Assembly (NCBI GenBank): GCA_016934355.1
Contig: JAFGTA010000065.1
Span: forward strand, 1-39,918
Reading direction: 5' to 3'
Source: Candidatus Bathyarchaeota archaeon
GTDB taxonomy: Archaea; Thermoproteota; Bathyarchaeia; TCS64
Length of the DNA stretch: 39,918 nt
A program made the position numbers and the translations under genes. Under the pieces are notes generated by a model that made no database searches, was not told the DNA's origin, and saw only the letters and a program-made list of their open reading frames with translations. Each line of letters opens with the position of its first letter. Within the stretch, counting starts at the first letter, position 1. This document shows, one piece after another, positions 7,198 to 15,250 of the stretch.

Positions 7198-7915
7198 TTC
7201 CATTTGAGATGGTTTCAACTACTTCTCCGTAATCGACTATGGAGTCCATGGTGTCGAGGCGGGCTCCTAGGATTTCTACTGGCCCGAGTTGTCTTAGTGG
7301 GTCATGTTGCCCGTCGAAGAGTTCGACGGTGGCTGTTCCCGTTGTGCTGGAGTACAGTGTCTTCTTGTCGAGGTCGATGCGGACGACCTGAATCAGCGGT
7401 GAACCTGTGCGTGAGGCCGGGGGGATATGCTTCACTAGGTAGTAGCTGCTGGCGAACGGCCACTGGATGGCTGGTGACTCGGTTCTGGTGAACTCCGTTC
7501 GCATCAGTAGCTCGCCTTCCCTGTGGCATTCCAAGTGGAGTCCGTCATGGGTCTCTTCCCAGATAAAGTCACCCCACTTCTTGGGGAACCCCCAGACCTC
7601 CCGCCCGATGACTAGCCCCATCTCGTTGTCAATGTACTCCAGTGCACAGTGGACGCCTGTCTTATCTTTCCATTTGATGGGGAACAGTATCTCGTTGAAG
7701 TGTACGTCCTTGTACCCCTCGCAGTCGCCTATGTGCTGCCAGCGAAGTATGAAACGGTCGCCGACTGCCTTGAGGGGCTCGGGGGTGAGTCTCTGGATCA
7801 CCCTCTCCGGGGCTCTGCACAGGACGTTCAGGCCGGTGCACCCGTTGAAGTGATGCGGCAGATCGGTGTAAACGGGCGCCCACTCGGGGATCGAGACAAA
7901 CTTCTTCATCGCCAT
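7193..7915 (-). CDS. Acetoacetate decarboxylase-family protein
   Basis: This protein of about 240 residues is of the ADC superfamily. The central motif GREVWGFPKKWGDF matches the conserved stretch holding the Schiff-base lysine (the PKK pair) of acetoacetate decarboxylase. Before it, HFNEILFPIKWKDKTGVHC and YIDNEMGLVIGRE fit the family's substrate-pocket strands. True ADCs release CO2 from acetoacetate; many members are decarboxylase-like aldolases or dehydratases, so the activity is open. A TTG at 7930 also opens the frame; the ATG at 7915 with GGTAGG upstream is preferred. The stop codon lies in the tail of a tRNA-derived repeat. Confidence 0.82.
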   Translation of the reverse strand: MAMKKFVSIPEWAPVYTDLPHHFNGCTGLNVLCRAPERVIQRLTPEPLKAVGDRFILRWQHIGDCEGYKDVHFNEILFPIKWKDKTGVHCALEYIDNEMGLVIGREVWGFPKKWGDFIWEETHDGLHLECHREGELLMRTEFTRTESPAIQWPFASSYYLVKHIPPASRTGSPLIQVVRIDLDKKTLYSSTTGTATVELFDGQHDPLRQLGPVEILGARLDTMDSIVDYGEVVETISNGR

Positions 7916-8230
7916 AGAACCTACCTTCAAGTGAATTATCCCAGCATTATATCAAATACACGCCGCCATACCCCCGCCGCCACCTAGAACACAAAAAATT
8001 GGCTGAGGAGGGGGAGGGGGTACCCCCCGAAAACCGGAAACCAGCCGCCTTCAGCCTAAAGAACCCCCAGAACAGCCTCTTTCCCATCCTGATCTACGCA
8101 AAAGTGCTATCCATACAGCGCAAAAACGCAACCCATAAGACACCCAATTAGAGGGTAAACGCGGAGCCACGCCGAGAATGGTTATGATTCCGATGAAAAT
8201 AATTATCAGCCCATAAACCAACTCTCCTCC
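7916..8230. other. Intergenic region with a GC palindrome
   Basis: No coding sequence is supported; open frames here are shadows. GGGGGTACCCCC (8016-8027) is a perfect 12-bp palindrome following the G-rich tract 8007-8020. AT-rich sequence near 8195-8215 probably carries the promoter of the downstream TIGR04076 gene. Confidence 0.5.
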
Positions 8231-8560
8231 ATGACCCGCCACAAGATAAGGATCACCGTCCACAAGGTGGTCGAACCCGGTGAACTCTACGAAGACATAC
8301 CGCTGAACACCGAGACCGGGGAACCCCACGTCAAGTGCCCGGTCCACGAGGAGGGGCAGGAGTTCTACGTCTACCACAACTACGTCATGCCAGAGGGGTT
8401 CTGCCCGGGCGCATGGAGCGACATACGCGAGACCGTGTCCGTCCTACACCTCGGCGGCACCTTCCACCCGTGGCTCAAAGAGAACGAGATGATCAAGTGC
8501 TGCACAGACGGGCTGCGCCCCGTGGTATTCAGGATAGAAAGACTGGAGCCTCTAGAATAA
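8231..8560 (+). CDS. TIGR04076 family protein
   Basis: This 109-residue protein is a clear match to TIGR04076, a short conserved family of unknown function in archaea and anaerobic bacteria. Signature elements are the basic start KIRITVHKV, CPVHEEGQEFYV, MPEGFCPGAWSDIRETV, LHLGGTF, and a C-terminal CCTDGLRPVVFRIERL with paired cysteines. Conserved Cys residues (CP, FCPGAW, CCTDG) suggest metal or redox chemistry, but no activity is established. It is on the plus strand, between the ADC-like gene and a dipeptidase gene, and may share a cassette with them. Confidence 0.82.
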   Translation: MTRHKIRITVHKVVEPGELYEDIPLNTETGEPHVKCPVHEEGQEFYVYHNYVMPEGFCPGAWSDIRETVSVLHLGGTFHPWLKENEMIKCCTDGLRPVVFRIERLEPLE

Positions 8561-8680
8561 CCTCATCTTTCTCTGTGACAGGAAAAGACTGTGTTACACC
8601 TCATCACATTCAAGCAGTATACATGAGCATACGTCACGGCTCTAGATGCCCTTATCTATCGAACCCGTAAAGCAAATACC

Positions 8681-9835
8681 ATGTCAAGCGAGAGGTATTT
8701 AACAAGAGACGAGTACCTCAGACAACCCTTCGAGAAGCGGCTTATACCTCTCGAGCCCTCACTGGACGAGAAGGCGCGCGAACTCTGCGAGAAGCTGACA
8801 ACCATCGACCTCCACTGCCTATCCTACCACCAGTTCACAGGTCATGAAGCCCCGTACCCCCGGCAACGAGTCAAGAACAGCGGGCTGACCTGCCTGCTTG
8901 AGACCGTCGACAACTTCGGGCACAACCCAAACCACGAGCACAGCATAGCCGCCGAAGACGTCAAGCACTTCACCGAGTTCTTCCCGAAGCAAGGGATGGA
9001 CGTCGCCACCGGCGTCGCCGACATCAGGCACGCGAAGAAGACGAAGCGGCAAACAGTCATGATATCAATGGAGATGGACGGCTCACAGGTGATCGGGCCA
9101 GCCACCATGTACAACAGGGGGACAGCCGAGGAGCACTACCCCTTCCTCGACAGAATAGATACGCTGCACAGCCTAGGCCTGCGGAGGCTCGACCCCATCA
9201 AGAACTTCAGAAACTATATCGGGGACGGCTGCCTCGAACGCAGCGACAGCGGCCTGAGCCACTACGGGCTGGCGGTCGTCGAGAGGATGAACCGGGTAGG
9301 GATGATAATCGACACGTCCCACTGGGGCGAGCAGAGCACCCTGGACGCGATAGATGTCTCAACCGCCCCCGTGCTGGTCAGCCACGCAGGCGCACGGGCG
9401 CTCGTCCCCCGAAACTCCCGGCTGAAGAGCGACGCGCTAATCCACGCGCTCGCCGAGAAGGGCGGGGTCATAGGCGTCTGCGGCATACCGAACTACCTCT
9501 CGCAGAAGAAACGCCAGGGCGTTGAGGACATGGTGACTCATATTGGTTACATCGTCGACCTCGTCGGGGTCGGCCACGCAGCCATAGGCACAGACGTCGT
9601 GTGGGGTGACCACGCGTCCTTACCGATCCACCGCCACTACATCGAGCGCATGGGCATGAGGGTGGAGGCAGCCTACATGGAAGGAATGGAAAGCCTGGAG
9701 GAATGGCCGAACATAGTCAGAGCCCTTGTCAGCCACGGGTACTCGGACGACGAGATCAAGAAGATAGTAGGAGAAAACGCGTTGAGGTTAATGGCTCAGG
9801 TATTCGGGAACACACGAGAAGGGTTCCAAGCATAG
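8681..9835 (+). CDS. Membrane dipeptidase-family (M19) peptidase
   Basis: This 384-residue protein is of the renal dipeptidase (M19) amidohydrolase family, which hydrolyses dipeptides including D-residue ones with two zinc ions. Motifs seen: TIDLHC near residue 46 (first metal site), a glutamate-bearing strand VMISMEMDGSQVIG, MIIDTSHWGEQSTLDAI, APVLVSHAGARALVPRNSR, GGVIGVCGIP and VGHAAIGTDVVWGDH. These follow the usual order. No signal peptide is visible, so it is likely cytoplasmic. The ATG is 24-30 bp downstream of CTTATCTA, suggesting a leaderless transcript. The gene ends 17 bp before a tRNA-derived repeat. Confidence 0.85.
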   Translation: MSSERYLTRDEYLRQPFEKRLIPLEPSLDEKARELCEKLTTIDLHCLSYHQFTGHEAPYPRQRVKNSGLTCLLETVDNFGHNPNHEHSIAAEDVKHFTEFFPKQGMDVATGVADIRHAKKTKRQTVMISMEMDGSQVIGPATMYNRGTAEEHYPFLDRIDTLHSLGLRRLDPIKNFRNYIGDGCLERSDSGLSHYGLAVVERMNRVGMIIDTSHWGEQSTLDAIDVSTAPVLVSHAGARALVPRNSRLKSDALIHALAEKGGVIGVCGIPNYLSQKKRQGVEDMVTHIGYIVDLVGVGHAAIGTDVVWGDHASLPIHRHYIERMGMRVEAAYMEGMESLEEWPNIVRALVSHGYSDDEIKKIVGENALRLMAQVFGNTREGFQA

Positions 9836-9852
9836 GCGTCTATCCCGCAGGA

Positions 9853-9910
9853 CCCGTGGGGCTCATAACCCCAAAGTCGGATATTCAAATCTACCTCGCT
9901 ACCTTATTAC
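9853..9910 (+). repeat. tRNA-Met-derived repeat, copy 4
   Basis: The sequence matches tRNA-Met from the 3' side of the D stem (CCCGTGGGGCTCATAACCCC) through the T arm to GCTACC, with two bases lost from the acceptor C run and a few substitutions. The tail TTATTACT resembles the tail after copy 2. It cannot form an acceptor stem. With copy 5 it brackets the RelBE-type toxin-antitoxin pair. Confidence 0.85.
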
Positions 9911-9954
9911 TCAAGCCTTGAGAAAAGAGTATAAACTTCCAGTGAAATGAATAA

Positions 9955-10176
9955 GTGATACAGATGGATTCTCAGCCAACCCTACAAGACATATACGAGG
10001 AAGTAGTGAAAACCAACAAACGGCTGAGCCTAATCGAAAGCATACTAGAAGAAGTAATCGTCAAGGGGCTACCAAAGGAAGAACTCACAGAAAAGGAGCT
10101 CGACGAGATAAAAGCCTCCATCGAGGAGATGAAGAAAGGGGATTACGTCTCATTAGAGGCTCTTAGACGTGCCTAG
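9955..10176 (+). CDS. Antitoxin of a RelBE/ParE-type module
   Basis: This 73-residue acidic, helical protein (TLQDIYEEVVKTNKRLSLIESILEE as a heptad-like helix, then KELDEIKASIEEMKKGDYVSLEAL) lies directly before a RelE-family toxin with an 8-bp overlap. The C-terminal EEMKKGDYVSLEAL segment is the toxin-wrapping tail typical of archaeal RelB-type antitoxins. No classical HTH or ribbon-helix-helix is evident, so DNA binding is uncertain. The start is GTG 9955 or, nine bases on, ATG 9964. AT-rich DNA upstream and flanking tRNA-derived repeats suggest acquisition as a unit. Confidence 0.75.
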   Translation: MIQMDSQPTLQDIYEEVVKTNKRLSLIESILEEVIVKGLPKEELTEKELDEIKASIEEMKKGDYVSLEALRRA

Positions 10177-10447
10177 TTACAAGGTATTGGCGCATCGAAG
10201 AGTCCATAAATATCTAAAAGACATCAGCGACGAGAAACAGAAAAAAACTATTTATGAAGCAATTGAGAGGCTTGAAGAATACCCTTTCTCGTTAGCCGAG
10301 ATGGATATAGCAACCATCCGAGGCGCAGAGCAAACATTCAGAATTCGAGTAGGTCGCTACAGAATCATTTTCGGTGTGGATAAGAAAGATAAGACGATCT
10401 ATGTGACCCACGTCAATACAAGGAAAAGGGTATACAAAAAGAAATGA
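10169..10447 (+). CDS. RelE/ParE-family toxin
   Basis: This 92-residue basic protein has the RelE fold: N-terminal strand YKVLAHRRVHKYLKDI, two helices (DEKQKKTIYEAIERLEEYPF), then strands FRIRVGRYRIIFGVDKKDKT and IYVTHVNTRKRVYKKK. The R-x-G-x-Y-R-I motif and the basic C-terminal strand are typical of RelE-type ribosome-dependent mRNA interferases. It starts with a GTG overlapping the antitoxin frame by eight bases, implying coupled translation. The gene ends 26 bp before tRNA-derived copy 5. ParE-like gyrase poisoning is an alternative but less likely from the motif. Confidence 0.85.
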   Translation: MPSYKVLAHRRVHKYLKDISDEKQKKTIYEAIERLEEYPFSLAEMDIATIRGAEQTFRIRVGRYRIIFGVDKKDKTIYVTHVNTRKRVYKKK

Positions 10448-10473
10448 TTCACTTGATGTAAAATACTTGTATA

Positions 10474-10524
10474 GCTCATAACCCCAAGGTCGGTAGTTCA
10501 TATCCTAACCCCCGCTACCATTAT
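10474..10524 (+). repeat. tRNA-Met-derived repeat, copy 5
   Basis: It begins in the anticodon loop (GCTCATAACCCC) and runs through AAGGTCGGTAGTTCA and a slightly altered T stem to CCCCCGCTACCA, ending in an AT-rich tail. Only the 3' half of the tRNA is present. It closes the interval holding the RelBE-type pair. Confidence 0.85.
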
Positions 10525-10543
10525 TTTACTAGCACGATATAAA

Positions 10544-10789
10544 CTAGGACTGCTTGTCAACGGTTGCTTGATCAGGGTTTTTTCTTCTTTTTTTGGTGAA
10601 TTTTAGTATGGCGGTGTTTTGTTTTGGCTGTGCCTTCTCTAGGTGATCCCAGTGCTTCATGTATTCCTTGTTTGTTCTCGCGATTAGCCAAAAGTCTGGG
10701 TCTTTTTTGATTAATATAATGAACTCGTATACGAGCACTGCGATGACTGTGAACATTATTACATATAATAATAAATCATAGGCATACAT
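10544..10789 (-). CDS. Small single-TM protein of unknown function
   Basis: This 81-residue protein has one predicted membrane helix near the N-terminus (LLLYVIMFTVIAVLVYEFII, about 6-25) followed by a charged, Lys-rich tail (KHWDHLEKAQPKQNTAILKF, KKRRKN). No family is recognised. It is AT-rich and stands alone between tRNA-derived copies 5 and 6, so it may be a cassette gene. The ATG at 10789 is preceded by AT-rich DNA. The coding status is moderately secure because of the clean hydrophobic/basic layout and lack of competing frames. Confidence 0.5.
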   Translation of the reverse strand: MYAYDLLLYVIMFTVIAVLVYEFIILIKKDPDFWLIARTNKEYMKHWDHLEKAQPKQNTAILKFTKKRRKNPDQATVDKQS

Positions 10790-10905
10790 CGTTTAACTCA
10801 CATATCCGGATAAAATAATGGTTATGGTATAGGCGTCAAGATACCCTCTATATTAATAGTAAAAAAACTACCCGCGATCAACAACATGCAAAACGAGAAA
10901 AAGAG

Positions 10906-10978
10906 TGCGCGGTGAGGCAGCCAAGTTAGCCCGTGGGGCTCATCACCCCAAGCCGATGGTTCAAATGCATCTACCCTG
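10906..10978 (+). repeat. tRNA-Met-derived copy 6, near full length but decayed at the 3' end
   Basis: Unlike the other copies this one keeps the 5' half: it aligns with the tRNA from the first acceptor base through the D arm (GGCAGCCAAGTTAGCCC) and an intact CTCATCA anticodon loop. The T arm is altered (GATG/CATC around GTTCAAATG) and the acceptor 3' strand is replaced by CTACCCTG. The acceptor stem cannot pair, so it is a tRNA pseudogene rather than a working tRNA. Confidence 0.75.
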
Positions 10979-11023
10979 TTTTAAATTCTATTTATAATCG
11001 CACACGCTCATCGGATGAAGCCC

Positions 11024-12265
11024 TCACCGGGGCAACACGTTACCGTCTACGCTGTACCTCTGCATGAGGATAACCAGTATTGGGAAGGCTATGAGGCTCC
11101 ACTGGGCGACGGGCACCCAGAAGAGCAGGTCCGGGTTCAGCTCCCAGATATAGCCGCCGACCACCGGGCTGAGCACACCCGTGACGCCCACGATGAGGCT
11201 CCTGAGCCCCATGTAGCTGCCCCTCACCCTCTGAGGGATGGCCTCCTGGCTGTACGCGTCCATGCCGACGTATAGACACCCCTCGAAGCTCCCGAGGACG
11301 CTCACCAAGACGAGCATCTGGGGAAAGGACACGGGCGTCATGACGAGGACGAGCCTCGCGAGAACGCCGAACACGTGGCCAACGTAGGCGGTCCTCTTCC
11401 TACCGTACCTCTCCACGAGGTTCGCCAACGGCATGCTGAAGAAGATGTCGATGGCGGGCTCAGCCACGCCGATCCAGCCGAAGACGAATATGCTCGCCAT
11501 CTTAACGTCTACCTGGTAGATGCCTCTGAACGGCGTCACCATGAGCATGGCGAAGACCGTGGTGACCTCGCTGACGAGAAGCAGCTTGAGAGGCGTCGGG
11601 CCGTTGATGACCGCCTTCACTCCGTCGAGGATGTCTGTGCTCCTCTCCTCCCTCTTTATGTCGACGCGCTCGGCGTAGCGGGTCACGATGAACAGGATCA
11701 CGGCGTCCGCTGCGAAGAATATCAGAAACAGCGGCCTGATGCTATCAGCGGAGCCCAGTCCGCCGAAGTAGTTGACGGCGTACGCTATGACCATGGGGGA
11801 CGCGACGCCCGCTGCGGCTGTGATCGTCCTGTGGAGCCCGAGCCCTGAGACCCTTGAGGAGTCCTCCATGGAGTCTATGTCCATGATGAGTTGAGACGGG
11901 AACTGGATGCTTATACTCACGGCGTAGACCATCATCACCGCCAGGTACATCCGCCAGTCCCTTGTGAAGTACAGGGCGAGGATAGCCGGGAGGCTCAGCG
12001 CGAAACTGGCGAAGTAGAGCCGCCTGATGTCGCTGGACCTGTCTATTAGCCAGCCGCTTGGCACCGCCAGCAGCACGTTCAGGAGGCCTATGACGCCGTT
12101 GACGTAGCCGATCTGTAACGCTGATGCGCCGAGGCGGCTGAGGAATATGCCGTCGTAGCCTCCCATGCCTCTCTCCATGGGGCGTCTGCCGCTGAACATG
12201 GTGAGGCTGTCCCTGGCGATCATGAGCCTGTAGTTCGTCTTCTGGATACGCCAGAACCTCTTCAT
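11024..12265 (-). CDS. Major facilitator superfamily transporter
   Basis: This 413-residue protein has about 12 membrane helices in two halves. The N-half has LGASALQIGYVNGVIGLLNV, then the loop WLIDRSSDIRRLY, which corresponds to the MFS motif A region between helices 2 and 3. The C-half repeats it as LVERYGRKRTAYV. Helices such as LIVGVTGVLSPVVGGYIW follow. The first 35 residues are cytoplasmic and basic. MFS proteins use proton gradients for uptake or export; the substrate is not evident. It is bordered by the decayed tRNA copy 6 and diverges from the DUF485/SSS pair. Confidence 0.85.
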   Translation of the reverse strand: MKRFWRIQKTNYRLMIARDSLTMFSGRRPMERGMGGYDGIFLSRLGASALQIGYVNGVIGLLNVLLAVPSGWLIDRSSDIRRLYFASFALSLPAILALYFTRDWRMYLAVMMVYAVSISIQFPSQLIMDIDSMEDSSRVSGLGLHRTITAAAGVASPMVIAYAVNYFGGLGSADSIRPLFLIFFAADAVILFIVTRYAERVDIKREERSTDILDGVKAVINGPTPLKLLLVSEVTTVFAMLMVTPFRGIYQVDVKMASIFVFGWIGVAEPAIDIFFSMPLANLVERYGRKRTAYVGHVFGVLARLVLVMTPVSFPQMLVLVSVLGSFEGCLYVGMDAYSQEAIPQRVRGSYMGLRSLIVGVTGVLSPVVGGYIWELNPDLLFWVPVAQWSLIAFPILVILMQRYSVDGNVLPR

Positions 12266-12565
12266 GCCTTCCAGTAGACTCAGGGTGATCCCGGTACAGG
12301 ATGGCTGCTAAGATAAGAAGAAATCGAAAACGGCGGCCTTCAAGTATGTGCGCGACGCTCTTCTGGTATCAGCTATAACTCGGTGAGGGTGTAATCTAGA
12401 TCGTGACTTTGTAGGAATCAGCATGATAGATCAATAATGCCTGCTTCCCTGTTTGTTTTATCTTGTAGTTATAATAAACAATACAAAATGTAGTGTACTG
12501 TCCAAACATTCTTATCACATATACAGTATAGATTCAGGTTAATTCATTCATTCTGAGGAACAGAG
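12266..12565. other. Intergenic region upstream of the symporter operon
   Basis: No gene is supported in these 300 bp. It is AT-rich toward the symporter operon. TTATAATAAAC near 12469 and CATATACAG near 12517 are TATA-like, the second at about 45 bp before the DUF485 start. Confidence 0.4.
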
Positions 12566-12832
12566 ATGACACAGGAAAAGAAACCAGACGAGATAATAGC
12601 TGTCCCCGAGAAGGACCGGAAAACCTTCCAACGCGCGGTTCAGCTATTCATCATCTACATCGCCGCCTACACGCTGTTCACCATAGCGGGCACGATCCGT
12701 AAGGAGATTCTAATGATCCGGGTTCTGGGCATGAACCTCGGGATCGTCGGCGGCATGACCATCATCGTGGGGGCCATCCTCATCGCCCTGTACTATAACT
12801 GGTACGCGAGTAAAATGGAGGCGGAGTACTAG
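12566..12832 (+). CDS. DUF485-type small subunit of an SSS symporter
   Basis: This 88-residue protein has two membrane helices (FIIYIAAYTLFTIAG and GIVGGMTIIVGAILIALYY) with a charged N-terminus and a C-terminal YASKMEAEY. This is the pattern of DUF485 proteins encoded immediately before ActP-type sodium:solute symporters. The stop TAG (12830-12832) is directly followed by the ATG of the symporter, so they are co-translated. TAG here serves as an ordinary stop. It probably stabilises the large subunit. Confidence 0.75.
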   Translation: MTQEKKPDEIIAVPEKDRKTFQRAVQLFIIYIAAYTLFTIAGTIRKEILMIRVLGMNLGIVGGMTIIVGAILIALYYNWYASKMEAEY

Positions 12833-14296
12833 ATGGACTACACCTTCCAGCCCATCGCGTTCGCCCTGTTCATGATGATCACGCTACTGACGCTGGGCAT
12901 AAGCTGGTACGCCGCCAAACAGGTGAAGACCGCCAGCCACTACTTCGTAGCCGGCGGAGGCGTGAAATGGCTCGTCAACGGCATCGCCTTCGCCGGCGAC
13001 TACCTAAGCGCCGCTTCGTTCCTCGGCATAGCAGGGATGATAGCGTTCTTCGGGTTCGACGGCTTCCTCTACAGTATCGGCTTCCTCGCAGGATGGATCG
13101 TGGCGCTGCTGATCGTGGCGGAGCCCCTAAGGAGATGCGGAAAATACACGTTCTGCGACGCCCTGCTCTTCAGGCTCGAAGATAAAAACGTGCGGCTGGC
13201 AGGAGCCGTGAGCACGCTGGTGGTCAGCCTGTTTTACCTGATACCGCAGATAGTCGGCGCAGGCAGCATAGTCCAGCCCCTCCTCGGGCTCAGCTACGAG
13301 ATCGGTGTCGTCCTAGTCGGGGCCCTCGTCATATTCATCGTAGCCACAGCCGGGATGGTCTCCACCACCTACGTCCAGTTCATCAAAGGGTTCCTGCTAC
13401 TGATAGCGGCCTCCATGCTCACAGTCGGGGTCCTCTGGGTCACAGGCATGGGGCCGACAGAGTTCATCGCAAGCATAATCGACAACCCGGCGCTGGTGAC
13501 CCCGAAGGGAACCATGGACGGGGCCCTGTTCATGGCCCCCGGCATCAAGTTCGATAACCCGCTGGACTTCGCGTCCCTCGCGATGGCGCTGATCCTTGGG
13601 ACGGCGGCGCTCCCCCACGTCCTCATCAGGTACTACACCGTGCCCACGCCGGCGGACGCACGCAGATCGACGGTGATCGCCATCGCCGCCATCGGGGTCT
13701 TCTACATGCTCACCCTGTTCCTCGGCCTGGGCGCCATGAAGTTCATGACGGTAGACCTCGGCAACCAGAACCTCTCGGCGCCGCTCCTAGCTGAGCACAT
13801 AGGGGGAGAGATATTCTTCGGGGTCATCTCGTCGATAGCGTTCGCAACCATCCTGGGAACCGTCTCTGGCTTGATCATGGCAGCCGCGGGCGCCATCTCC
13901 CACGACATCTGGACGGTGTACCTCGGCCACAACATGAGCGACGAGCAGACTCTCAGGATGACCAAGATCACCGCAGTAGGAGTCGGGATCGCCGCCATCG
14001 TACTCGGCATAGTCGCGAAGGGACAGAACGTCGCCTTCCTCGTCGGGCTAGCGTTCGCCATCGCTGCCTCGGCCAACCTGCCGGCGTTGATCAGCGTACT
14101 GTTCTGGAAGGGGACGACGGCGAGGGGGGTAGCCCTAGGTATCTGGACCGGTCTGATCAGCTCGGCGGGGCTGATCCTGATTGGGCCTACGATCATGGGG
14201 ACAGGCGCAATCTTCCCGCTGGCGAACCCGGGTATCGTCAGCATCCCACTCAGCTTCATCGTTACTTTCGGAGTCTCGATGATGCAGAAACGGTAA
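12833..14296 (+). CDS. Sodium:solute symporter (SSS family, ActP-like)
   Basis: This 487-residue protein has about 13 membrane helices. SSS signatures include SHYFVAGGGVKWLVNGIAFA, GDYLSAASFLGIAGMIAF and CGKYTFCDALLFR after helix 3, and YVQFIKGFLLLIAASMLTVG. The arrangement most resembles cation/acetate symporters (ActP), which couple Na+ to uptake of short carboxylates. Pairing with DUF485 supports this. The true substrate is unknown; small methylated amines or carboxylates are possible given the methyltransferase cluster 1 kb downstream, but that is inference. An inverted repeat right after the stop probably ends the transcript. Confidence 0.88.
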   Translation: MDYTFQPIAFALFMMITLLTLGISWYAAKQVKTASHYFVAGGGVKWLVNGIAFAGDYLSAASFLGIAGMIAFFGFDGFLYSIGFLAGWIVALLIVAEPLRRCGKYTFCDALLFRLEDKNVRLAGAVSTLVVSLFYLIPQIVGAGSIVQPLLGLSYEIGVVLVGALVIFIVATAGMVSTTYVQFIKGFLLLIAASMLTVGVLWVTGMGPTEFIASIIDNPALVTPKGTMDGALFMAPGIKFDNPLDFASLAMALILGTAALPHVLIRYYTVPTPADARRSTVIAIAAIGVFYMLTLFLGLGAMKFMTVDLGNQNLSAPLLAEHIGGEIFFGVISSIAFATILGTVSGLIMAAAGAISHDIWTVYLGHNMSDEQTLRMTKITAVGVGIAAIVLGIVAKGQNVAFLVGLAFAIAASANLPALISVLFWKGTTARGVALGIWTGLISSAGLILIGPTIMGTGAIFPLANPGIVSIPLSFIVTFGVSMMQKR

Positions 14297-14302
14297 CCAT
14301 TC

Positions 14303-14338
14303 TTTACGCGGACGCGTAAACAACCTTCTCTTTCCCTT
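14303..14338 (+). terminator. Inverted repeat and pyrimidine tract after the symporter gene
   Basis: TTTACGCG (14303-14310) and CGCGTAAA (14313-14320) are perfect arms around GA, followed by a C/T-rich stretch. The position just past the stop suggests transcript end or 3' processing. The tiny loop would also suit a protein-binding site. Confidence 0.45.
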
Positions 14339-14454
14339 TCTCTCTTAACGGTACCCAGTTATTGGTGGGCTTAGCCCCGCGGCTGGAATCATGGGTATAC
14401 AAGGAATCGGACTAGCAACCATAGCCGCGTATAGAAAAACAGGCTACAGGCCCA

Positions 14455-15162
14455 ATGACTCAAGAGTTTTTGTTTTACATCAAAGAAATACTAAGTTTCC
14501 TGATTGATTATTTTCAGGAAAAAGTATTGAGTGTATCGAGGAGAAAAGCCCTTGATAAGATAGGGATACCCGGTAGGGATCTATACGATCTGCTGACGTC
14601 GAACAAGACCTTTCCAGACGGATGCAGCTACAGGATAGAGATATCAGGAGTAGAAATGCCCGAGGACCAAAGCCCAAGGAACAGACTATATGGTAATCGG
14701 CGGCTACGCCCTCCCCTCTACGACAGGATAAGGGCAACCCTCGACATCGACATAGCCTTAGCGACACATAACGAGGAGAAACACAGGGCGTTCATCGAGG
14801 CCGCGGAGAAAGCAGGCTACACCATATTCCACGGCTTCTACAGGAACCCCGTCTGCCTCCTACTCGACACCGTCACAGGATACGAGGTGGAGGCTTGGAG
14901 CCGCCCAGACGGGGTGAAGTGGGACGTAGAGACGCTCCGCAGAAGAAGAAAGGTAAAGATAGCGGTGACGAGCCAAAGGGTCATATCCCCCGAGGACTTC
15001 ATCGGGTCCAAGCTGGCGAGGCCGGACCGCGGAGTGACTGACGAGCAGGACGTGAAAAGCGTCCTAGAGAGGACAGGCGCCACGCTGGAATGGGCTTACC
15101 TTAGAGGAAGAGCGGAGCATGCAGGCGTCTGGGCACTGCTGGAGATCATAAGAACCGTATAG
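14455..15162 (+). pseudogene. Chimeric remnant: TIM-barrel N-terminus joined to a frameshifted nucleotidyltransferase
   Basis: The first 30 residues are unrecognised and AT-rich. Residues from about 14539 to 14661 (KIGIPGRDLYDLL, KTFPDG, YRIEISGVE) copy the start of the TIM-barrel gene at 21183, with roughly 80% matching DNA. The sequence then jumps to a nucleotidyltransferase. Its core MVIGGYALP lies in the +1 frame (14690-14716). After that the main frame carries LYDRIRATLDIDIAL, the DxD metal site and a full MNT/AbiEii-like C-terminus. One missing base in the C-run near 14711-14717 explains the shift. The result is a fused, broken gene. The long open frame survives only because the partner frame stays open. 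Confidence 0.75.
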
Positions 15163-15250
15163 TAGCGGGACCGACTCGACGAGAAAGTCAATTCGCTGAG
15201 TATTTTGATAGCCTGAGAGCTCAACAACATCGTCCAGTAAGTCTATGACG

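Noticed and set aside
6199..7212. A 13-bp match (CCATTTGAGATGG) near 6200 and 7200
   Set aside because: One match is upstream of the HNH gene and the other lies inside the ADC-like coding end; nothing else extends it, so it may be chance.
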